Below, one piece after another: positions 23,904 to 29,089 of a stretch of DNA of 29,089 nucleotides. The position numbers and the translations under genes were made by a program. Within the stretch, counting starts at the first letter, position 1. Each line of letters begins with the position of its first letter. Source of the stretch: Bacteroidaceae bacterium (GTDB lineage Bacteria > Bacteroidota > Bacteroidia > Bacteroidales > CHK158-818); NCBI GenBank assembly GCA_017467745.1, contig JAFUKV010000164.1:1-29089 (forward strand). Direction: 5' to 3'. The notes under the pieces are model-generated. The model was not told where the DNA came from and ran no database searches. It saw only the letters and a program-made list of their open reading frames with translations.

Positions 23904-26505
23904 TGATTTTACGAATCTCATTCAATTTGTTCAACGCTTCAATGGGGGTGAGGCTGTTGATATCGAGATTTTTTATCTCGTCCCGTATTTGGCTCAATAC
24001 AGGGTCGTCCAATTGGAAGAAACTTAATTGCATTCCTTCGCGTTGCGTAGCGATTTGCTGTGTGGGCTTGGATATGCCGTTTTTTCGATTATCCGATTCC
24101 AGTTGTTTTAATATATTGTCCGCGCGTTTTACGATACTTTGCGGCATTCCCGCCATTTTGGCAACATGAATACCGAAACTGTGCTCGCTGCCTCCTCGTA
24201 TTAATTTGCGTAAAAAGATCACCTTGTTGTCTATTTCTTTTACCGATACGTTATAATTGGCTATTCGTTTGAAGGTGCGCTCCATTTCGTTCAGTTCGTG
24301 GTAGTGAGTGGCGAACAGTGTTTTAGCCCGTGCTTTGGGATGTTCGTGTATATATTCTACGATAGCCCATGCTATGGATATGCCGTCGTAGGTACTGGTC
24401 CCGCGCCCCAGTTCGTCGAACAGTACTAAACTGCGGTCGGATATGTTGTTAAGTATGTTGGCCGCTTCATTCATTTCGACCATAAAGGTAGATTCGCCTA
24501 CTGAAATATTATCCGATGCTCCTACACGGGTAAAAATTTTATCTACTACTCCAATACGGGCAGCCTCTGCGGGTACGAAACTCCCTGTTTGCGCCAATAG
24601 AACGATGAGTGCCGTTTGCCGTAGTAACGCCGATTTACCGGCCATGTTAGGCCCGGTTATCATCATAATTTGTTGGTGCTCATTGTCGAGGGTTACACTG
24701 TTGGAGATGTACGCTTCGCCCGGCGGTAATTGCTTTTCGATTACCGGATGACGTCCTTCTGTGATGGATATTTCCGTACTATCGTTTACTTCGGGACGGA
24801 TATACCGGTTTGCTTTTGCCACAGTGGCGAACGATAATAGGCAATCTAAGCGAGCTATCAACGAAGCGTCGTTTTGGATGGCTTGTATGTAGTCGGAAAG
24901 CGAGAGAATCAATTCGTTGAACAACTGTGTTTCCAACGATTGTATTTTCTCTTCTGCTCCTAAAATCTTTTCTTCGTACTCTTTTAGCTCTTGCGTAATA
25001 TAACGTTCGGCACTTACAAGGGTCTGTTTGCGTATCCACTCGGGCGGAACTTTGTCTTTATGCGTGTTGCGAACTTCTATATAATATCCGAATACGTTGT
25101 TGTAGCTGATTTTTAGGCTCGGAATACCGGTGCGTTCGCTTTCGCGTTGTTGTACGTGCAGCAGATAATCTTTACCGGAGTATGCCATTTCACGTAGTTC
25201 GTCTAATTCGGTGTTTACTCCTTTTTTGATGATTTCTCCGCCTCTATTGAGTAAAGTCGGGGCATCGTTGTTGATTTCTCTTTCTATCCTGTCTCGTATA
25301 GTTGTGCACAAGTTCAGTTGTTCGCCGATGGTTTGCAGGCTTGGTTCATTGCTGTCCGAGCAAAGTTGTTTTATCGGTTCTATGGCCGTCAGGGCTACTT
25401 TGAGTTGTACTACTTCTCGGGGAGAGATACGCCCTACCGCCACTTTTGATATGATGCGTTCTATATCGCCTATTAGAGATATTTGCTGTTCAACTTGTTC
25501 TTTAACATCCGGAGCCTTGAAAAAGTATTCTACGGCGGATAGGCGGTCGTTGATAGGTTTTACGTCTTTCAGAGGAAAGATTATCCAGCGTCGCAATAAT
25601 CGTGCGCCCATAGGGCTTGTGGTGCGGTCTATCACATCCAACAGGCTTTTCCCTCCTTCGTTTATCGTTTCTAATAGTTCGAGGCTGTGCGCTGTAAATT
25701 TGTCGATACGTACATATCGGTCTTCTTCTATTCGAGATAAAGCCGATATATGTCCGATGTGTGTGTGTTGAGTAATATCGAGATAGTATAACAACGCTCC
25801 CGAAGCGATGATTCCGCTTTTCAGATTATGTACGCCGAATCCTTTCAGGTTTTTGGTCTCGAAATGTTTTAGTAGCCTGTCGTTAGCAGCGTCTTCCGTA
25901 AAAATCCAGTCATCCAGTTCAAAGGTAAAATAACGTGTGCCGAAATGCTCCTCAAACAGTTTTCGTTTACTCCGCTCGAATAATACCTCTTTGGGCGAAA
26001 AATTGTTCAACAGTTTATCAACATAGTCGAAAGAGCCTTGTGCCGTGAGAAACTCTCCGGTAGAAATATCGAGAAACGCTACTCCGCAGATACCTTTATC
26101 GAAATGTATGCCGGCAAGGAAATTGTTTTCTTTGTGGTTCAAGATGTTGTCGTTGATAGAGACTCCCGGAGTAACTAATTCTGTTATACCTCGTTTAACT
26201 AATTTCTTTGTTAGTTTAGGGTCTTCTAATTGGTCGCAAATAGCTACCCGTTTACCGGCACGCACCAATTTAGGTAAATATGTATCGAGCGCATGATGCG
26301 GAAATCCAGCTAATTCTACGTATTGGGCAGATCCGTTAGCTCGGCGAGTAAGGGTAATACCCAATATTTCAGATGCTGTAATGGCATCATCTGAAAATGT
26401 TTCATAAAAGTCGCCTACTCTGAAAAGCAATATCGCGTCAGGGTGCTTTTTCTTTATCTCGAAATATTGCCTCATAAGGGGCGTTTCTACCACAGCTTTT
26501 GCCAC
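23890..26505 (-). CDS. mutS: DNA mismatch repair protein MutS
   Basis: MutS recognises base mismatches and small loops and starts repair with MutL. The 871-residue product has the complete MutS1 layout: N-terminal mismatch-recognition domain with the GDFYETF motif (F33-Y34-E35 contacting the mismatch), connector, lever and clamp domains, and the C-terminal ABC-type ATPase with Walker A GPNMAGKSALLRQ (about 612-624), signature region around SDNISVGESTFMVEM, and Walker B/D-loop DELGRGTSTYDG (about 697-708). The N-terminal FYE motif excludes MutS2. It has its own promoter; its 3' end lies in the hairpin shared with rubrerythrin. Confidence 0.98.
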   Translation of the reverse strand: MAKAVVETPLMRQYFEIKKKHPDAILLFRVGDFYETFSDDAITASEILGITLTRRANGSAQYVELAGFPHHALDTYLPKLVRAGKRVAICDQLEDPKLTKKLVKRGITELVTPGVSINDNILNHKENNFLAGIHFDKGICGVAFLDISTGEFLTAQGSFDYVDKLLNNFSPKEVLFERSKRKLFEEHFGTRYFTFELDDWIFTEDAANDRLLKHFETKNLKGFGVHNLKSGIIASGALLYYLDITQHTHIGHISALSRIEEDRYVRIDKFTAHSLELLETINEGGKSLLDVIDRTTSPMGARLLRRWIIFPLKDVKPINDRLSAVEYFFKAPDVKEQVEQQISLIGDIERIISKVAVGRISPREVVQLKVALTAIEPIKQLCSDSNEPSLQTIGEQLNLCTTIRDRIEREINNDAPTLLNRGGEIIKKGVNTELDELREMAYSGKDYLLHVQQRESERTGIPSLKISYNNVFGYYIEVRNTHKDKVPPEWIRKQTLVSAERYITQELKEYEEKILGAEEKIQSLETQLFNELILSLSDYIQAIQNDASLIARLDCLLSFATVAKANRYIRPEVNDSTEISITEGRHPVIEKQLPPGEAYISNSVTLDNEHQQIMMITGPNMAGKSALLRQTALIVLLAQTGSFVPAEAARIGVVDKIFTRVGASDNISVGESTFMVEMNEAANILNNISDRSLVLFDELGRGTSTYDGISIAWAIVEYIHEHPKARAKTLFATHYHELNEMERTFKRIANYNVSVKEIDNKVIFLRKLIRGGSEHSFGIHVAKMAGMPQSIVKRADNILKQLESDNRKNGISKPTQQIATQREGMQLSFFQLDDPVLSQIRDEIKNLDINSLTPIEALNKLNEIRKIITGK

Positions 26506-26528
26506 GTTGTTGTTTTTTTTGATTCACA

Positions 26529-26559
26529 CAAAGATACGAAGGAAAACAAATTTTTCAAA
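26529..26559 (-). promoter_or_regulatory. Promoter of mutS
   Basis: On the minus strand TTTG (26559-26556), a 19-base spacer and TATCTTTG (26536-26529) match the Bacteroidota -33/-7 consensus in both boxes and spacing. Transcription would start near 26522, giving a leader of about 17 bases before the mutS ATG. It makes mutS independent of the repressor gene upstream. Confidence 0.7.
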
Positions 26560-26687
26560 ATCTTAGGTTTCGACACTTGTGCGTAGTTGTTGCACAACTA
26601 TAAATGAGATTTCTTATAATTGTGTATTGTTCTCTTCGTAGACAACTAATTCTGATGAAATCTTTCCGAAAAGGATTTGTACGTTGT

Positions 26688-27377
26688 TTACAATCGGTTG
26701 TCGATACGTATAATGTTTTCGACGATGAATAAGTGCCGGATTTCTGTTTTGGGGATTTCGATGTCATCGTATGCCGGATTTTCGCTTTTCAGCGTAACCA
26801 TATTGGGGTTGCTGTTTTTTCGTATATATTTAACCATTCGGTAATCGTCTAAAATAATAACGTAGATTTGTCCCCAAAAAAGGAGATTCATGTTTTGTAC
26901 GGGGCGAATAGCTATTAGATCTCCGTTGCAAATAACGGGTTGCATGCTGTCGCCGCTTACTTTCACAATGTTGGCGTTTTTGTTAATATAAGGAACGTCG
27001 ATTACTCCTATTTGTTTTTCAGATGTAAAAGTTAATTCTCTACCGCTAATTCCGGCAGTAACGTCTATATCATATATTTTTGCACCCTGCTGTCCGCTGT
27101 TGTGAATAGCATCGGAAGGAATGGAGACGCGCATGCTATGAGTATGGGCTGTTTGCATGTAAAATATATCTCCTTCTCCGGATTTCAACCAATTTTTCGA
27201 TACGCCTAATCCTACTACTATTTTGTTGATGAGAGAGTCGCTTATAGGTAATTTACCATTTAAATGTTTAGAAAAATTAGAACGATCAGTTGAAATTTTA
27301 TCGGCGAAATCATTCTGTGTAACACCGAACATTTTTATTAACTCTCTAATACGTAGTATGATTTCTTCGTTTTTCAT
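26688..27377 (-). CDS. XRE-type repressor with S24 (LexA/CI-like) self-cleavage domain
   Basis: The 229-residue product has an N-terminal XRE helix-turn-helix (about residues 5-65, with GVTQNDFADKI and the recognition part TDRSNFSKHLNG) and a C-terminal S24 peptidase domain (about 125-215). The catalytic Ser is S144 in SGDSMQP and the Lys is K183 in MVKYI. An Ala-Gly pair at 108-109 (VTAGISG) lies 36 residues before the Ser, close to the 35 of E. coli LexA, so RecA-stimulated autocleavage is plausible. It resembles phage CI-type regulators more than LexA proper. No phage genes surround it. It is divergent from the module at 27428-28042, and ATATGGT repeats lie between them. It may control both itself and that module. 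Confidence 0.88.
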   Translation of the reverse strand: MKNEEIILRIRELIKMFGVTQNDFADKISTDRSNFSKHLNGKLPISDSLINKIVVGLGVSKNWLKSGEGDIFYMQTAHTHSMRVSIPSDAIHNSGQQGAKIYDIDVTAGISGRELTFTSEKQIGVIDVPYINKNANIVKVSGDSMQPVICNGDLIAIRPVQNMNLLFWGQIYVIILDDYRMVKYIRKNSNPNMVTLKSENPAYDDIEIPKTEIRHLFIVENIIRIDNRL

Positions 27378-27403
27378 ATGAGGATAATTTGTATTGTTTC
27401 TAA

Positions 27404-27486
27404 ATATGGTAAAATAACTATATTTATTTTGTTTTTATTGTGTTTATACCATATATTTGTATTGTTATTCGATTCGATGATATGGT
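27404..27486. promoter_or_regulatory. Three ATATGGT motifs, candidate repressor operators
   Basis: ATATGGTA occurs at 27404-27411, its exact reverse complement TACCATAT at 27447-27454, and ATATGGT again at 27480-27486. The first pair forms an 8-base dyad with 35 bases between the arms. The middle copy overlaps the -7 box of the rightward promoter. Arrangement beside an XRE/S24 repressor suggests operator half-sites; binding is inferred. Confidence 0.45.
27428..27459 (+). promoter_or_regulatory. Promoter reading toward the inverted-repeat element and unknown gene
   Basis: TTTG (27428-27431), a 20-base spacer and TATATTTG (27452-27459) match the Bacteroidota -33/-7 consensus in both boxes and in spacing. 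The predicted start near 27466 would give a leader of about 247 bases before the ATG at 27713, spanning the whole inverted repeat. Confidence 0.6.
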
Positions 27487-27565
27487 TTATTGATTTAGAA
27501 ATAAAAAAACTTATGCAAGATAATTCTATTTAGGTAATTTACAATAAATAAAAATGTTAATTAAC

Positions 27566-27696
27566 AACCTGAATACGAAAAGAAAAGAAATAAAATGATT
27601 ATGAATAAAAGAGGCAATGGAGATTGTCGGATTTTGGGTACGGGGTGTATCGCATCGGGCCCGGCGGTATCTCGGTTTTCTTTTCGTATTCAGGTT
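27566..27696. repeat. Perfect 21-base inverted repeat with 89-base spacer
   Basis: The left arm (27566-27586) starts AACCTGAATACG and ends AAAAGAAAA; the right arm (27676-27696) is its exact reverse complement and ends CGTATTCAGGTT. The match stops on both sides. No direct duplication of flanking bases is seen, so insertion of a transposon-like element is not supported. In an RNA from the promoter at 27428 the arms would form a 21-bp stem ending 16 bases before the next ATG. The spacer has an unusually GC-rich part (27637-27675) in an AT-rich surrounding. Confidence 0.9.
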
Positions 27697-27699
27697 TGA
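27595..27699 (+). CDS. Possible 34-residue leader ORF inside the inverted repeat
   Basis: An ATG at 27595 (or in frame at 27601) opens 34 codons, beginning MIMNKRGNGDCR and ending SRFSFRIQV, with TGA at 27697-27699. It starts in the spacer and its last nine codons are the right arm and flank, so a ribosome translating it would open the predicted stem. It has a 13-base gap to the following ATG at 27713. The peptide is basic with two Cys; I do not recognise it. Reality of translation is unproven: the ORF is short and its 3' end is constrained by the repeat. Confidence 0.35.
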   Translation: MIMNKRGNGDCRILGTGCIASGPAVSRFSFRIQV

Positions 27700-27712
27700 T
27701 ATAAGATAATGT

Positions 27713-28042
27713 ATGGTTGTAATAGGATCAAAACAATTGGCTATTTTGTGCGCTTGCCATTTTATTGCTCATTTCGATTATGCGGATTTGCTTTCTTCTG
27801 TATATCGTTCTGATTACGAAACAAAGTTAGAGGATCTTGGTTTTTTGTTATGGTGTGAGGTTCATTTTAATGAAGGTTTGAGCGCAGTAACCGATTTTCA
27901 TTACGGTATTCTGCCGTTATCGGGTAATTATACTGATGTAGAGGTTCTTGGAGAAAAATATTCTGCTATGGCGTTAGCTATACGTTTTATTAATTCTTAT
28001 TTAACTGAATATAAAATTGCAAAAACAGATGGTAGAGAATGA
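27713..28042 (+). CDS. Hypothetical protein, 109 residues
   Basis: I do not recognise this protein. It has no signal peptide or membrane helix; the N-terminal part (IGSKQLAILCACHFIAHFDYADLL) is moderately hydrophobic, and the middle is rich in aromatic residues (FLLWCEVHF, DFHYGILPL). A predicted helix near the C-terminus (YSAMALAIRFINSYLTEYKI) is followed by a polar tail. The composition is protein-like and the frame is the only long one between the repressor and gapA. It follows the inverted-repeat leader after 16 bases and is followed by a terminator at 28144. Context suggests control by the S24 repressor. It could be a false ORF, since no homologue family can be named. Confidence 0.55.
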   Translation: MVVIGSKQLAILCACHFIAHFDYADLLSSVYRSDYETKLEDLGFLLWCEVHFNEGLSAVTDFHYGILPLSGNYTDVEVLGEKYSAMALAIRFINSYLTEYKIAKTDGRE

Positions 28043-28143
28043 ACAAGGTAGCCTCTGTACGGATTATAAGTATGGTTTGTCCTAAATATTAAGTGTGTCA
28101 GTAGGCGTGCGGACGGAAGTTGGGTACGTGAGCTTGTTGAAAC

Positions 28144-28176
28144 AAAAAACGCTCGGAATTTCCGAGCGTTTTTTTA
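28144..28176. terminator. Bidirectional terminator between the unknown gene and gapA
   Basis: A GC-rich stem (AACGCTCGGA at 28148-28157 with TCCGAGCGTT at 28161-28170) is followed by seven T on the plus strand from 28169, and by a T-run on the minus strand (AAAAAA at 28144-28149). It lies 17 bases beyond the gapA stop (28193) and about 100 bases after the hypothetical gene's stop, so it ends the convergent gapA transcript and can end the rightward one. Confidence 0.9.
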
Positions 28177-28192
28177 TTTAAAGAAAAGTTGA

Positions 28193-29089
28193 TTAAGCGT
28201 TTACAGATGCCATGTGAGCGATCAAGTCGAGAACTTTGTTACTGTAACCGATTTCATTGTCATACCATGAAACAACTTTTACGAAAGTGTCGGTCAAAGC
28301 GATACCAGCTTTGGCGTCGAAGATAGAAGTGCGAGCATCTCCCAAGAAGTCAGAAGAAACAACAGCATCTTCGGTGTAACCGAGTATACCTTTCAATTCG
28401 CCTTCAGAAGCTTCTTTCATAGCGGCGCAAATTTCTGCATAAGTAGCAGGTTTTGCCAAGTTAACAGTTAAGTCAACAACAGAAACATCCAAAGTCGGAA
28501 CACGCATTGACATACCGGTTAATTTACCGTTCAATGCAGGAATTACTTTACCTACGGCTTTTGCAGCACCGGTTGAAGAGGGGATGATGTTGCCAGAAGC
28601 AGCACGTCCGCCGCGCCAGTCTTTCATAGAAGGACCGTCAACGGTTTTTTGAGTAGCGGTAGTAGAGTGAACAGTAGTCATCAAACCGTCAGTGATACCG
28701 AATTTATCGTTCAAAACCTTAGCGATGGGAGCCAAGCAGTTAGTAGTACAAGATGCGTTAGAAACGAATTGAGTACCTTTAACGTAAGTTTTTTCGTTAA
28801 CACCGCAAACGAACATCGGAGTGTCGTCTTTTGACGGAGCAGACATTACAACATATTTTGCACCGGCTTCGATGTGAGCTTGTGCTTTTTCTTTTGTCAA
28901 GAACAAACCGGTTGATTCAACAACGTATTCTGCGCCGATTTCGCTCCATTTCAAATCTGCCGGATTTTTTTCAGCAGTAACGCGGATTGCTTTTCCGTTT
29001 ACGATCAGTTGATTTTTTTCAACGTCAGCTTCGATAGTGCCGTCGAATTGACCGTGCATAGTGTCATATTTCAACATGTATGCCAAGTA
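28193..29089 (-). CDS. gapA: Glyceraldehyde-3-phosphate dehydrogenase, N-terminus outside the window
   Basis: GapA oxidises glyceraldehyde-3-phosphate to 1,3-bisphosphoglycerate with NAD+ in glycolysis. The frame is open to the window edge: the first visible residues YLAYMLKYDTMHGQFDG are internal, so roughly 40 residues of the NAD-binding Rossmann start are missing. The catalytic block SNASCTTNCLAP with the active-site Cys, the TVHSTTATQKTVDGPS segment with the catalytic His, RGGRAASGNIIPSSTGAAKAVGKV, and the C-terminal SWYDNEIGYSNKVLDL are all intact. With gpmI it makes the second glycolytic gene in the window, though they are not linked. The codon use and strand fit a highly expressed housekeeping gene. 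Confidence 0.97.
   Translation of the reverse strand, partial: YLAYMLKYDTMHGQFDGTIEADVEKNQLIVNGKAIRVTAEKNPADLKWSEIGAEYVVESTGLFLTKEKAQAHIEAGAKYVVMSAPSKDDTPMFVCGVNEKTYVKGTQFVSNASCTTNCLAPIAKVLNDKFGITDGLMTTVHSTTATQKTVDGPSMKDWRGGRAASGNIIPSSTGAAKAVGKVIPALNGKLTGMSMRVPTLDVSVVDLTVNLAKPATYAEICAAMKEASEGELKGILGYTEDAVVSSDFLGDARTSIFDAKAGIALTDTFVKVVSWYDNEIGYSNKVLDLIAHMASVNA

Larger units (their letters stand above)
27378..27712. other. Divergent intergenic region holding operators, promoter and a long inverted repeat
   Basis: These 335 bases separate the S24 repressor (minus) from an unknown gene (plus). From left to right they hold three ATATGGT motifs (27404, 27447, 27480), a plus-strand promoter (27428-27459), a 21-base inverted repeat (27566-27696) with a GC-rich spacer, and a 34-codon ORF (27595-27699). 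No clear minus-strand promoter for the repressor was found. The first 190 bases are very AT-rich. Confidence 0.75.

Noticed and set aside
26577..26597. Hairpin TTGTGC...GCACAA as terminator of the repressor gene
   Set aside because: Only six pairs, a nine-base loop and no T-run on the minus strand; it lies about 90 bases after the repressor stop.
27566..27696. Inverted repeat as a phase-variable invertible promoter (inverton)
   Set aside because: The spacer has no TAnnTTTG box on either strand, is short, and no recombinase gene is nearby. The only good promoter lies outside the repeat.
27566..27696. Inverted repeat as an integron attC site or a MITE
   Set aside because: The ends do not fit the GTTRRRY/RYYYAAC cores, no integrase is seen, and no flanking target duplication is present.

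Overview
The window is a chromosomal segment from a member of the Bacteroidales (phylum Bacteroidota); the genus cannot be fixed from this stretch. The evidence is an AT-rich genome, promoters of the Bacteroidota type (-7 box TAnnTTTG, with a -33 TTTG in the best cases), near absence of Shine-Dalgarno sequences, an FtsI carrying a PASTA domain, an FtsL-like protein of the Bacteroidota type, a DUF3109 protein, and an acyltransferase/GNAT pair matching the glycine-lipid genes glsA/glsB. Most of the window is core housekeeping DNA. No tRNA, rRNA, CRISPR array, insertion sequence or integrase was seen.

Region 1 (1-13837, minus strand) is a division and cell wall (dcw) cluster. In transcription order it reads rsmH, ftsL-like, ftsI (with PASTA), murE, mraY, murD, ftsW, murG, murC, ftsQ, ftsA, ftsZ, with ftsZ cut by the window edge. 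Genes overlap or are separated by at most 36 bases, so they probably form one operon. Together they make UDP-MurNAc-pentapeptide precursors (MurC, D, E), load them on undecaprenyl phosphate (MraY, MurG), polymerise and cross-link them at the septum (FtsW, FtsI), and build the divisome (FtsL, FtsQ, FtsA, FtsZ). murF and ddl are not here, and mraZ is not next to rsmH. MurE carries the DNPR motif of the meso-diaminopimelate-adding type.

Region 2 (13838-16085) starts with a 405-base divergent intergenic stretch, followed on the plus strand by a two-gene unit (probable glsA-glsB, acylated glycine lipid synthesis) that ends at a strong bidirectional terminator. Region 3 (16092-18930) holds, on the minus strand, a cysteine-rich DUF3109 protein and gpmI (phosphoglycerate mutase), and on the plus strand a SpoU-type RNA methyltransferase. 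Region 4 (19177-23054) holds a PH-domain membrane protein plus dihydrolipoamide dehydrogenase (minus) and, divergently, nadB plus a small ABM-domain lipoprotein (plus). Region 5 has rubrerythrin (plus), facing mutS (minus) across a hairpin that contains the mutS stop codon.

Region 6 (26688-28180) is the least ordinary part. An XRE/S24 repressor, whose residue spacing fits LexA/CI-type self-cleavage, faces a divergent transcript. That transcript has a good Bacteroidota promoter overlapped by an ATATGGT-type repeat, then a perfect 21-bp inverted repeat around an 89-base spacer, a possible 34-codon leader ORF ending 13 bases before the next start codon, and a 109-residue protein I do not recognise. 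I read this as a candidate repressor-controlled small module. The sequence arrangement is directly visible; the regulation is inference. The window ends in gapA (minus), missing its N-terminus.
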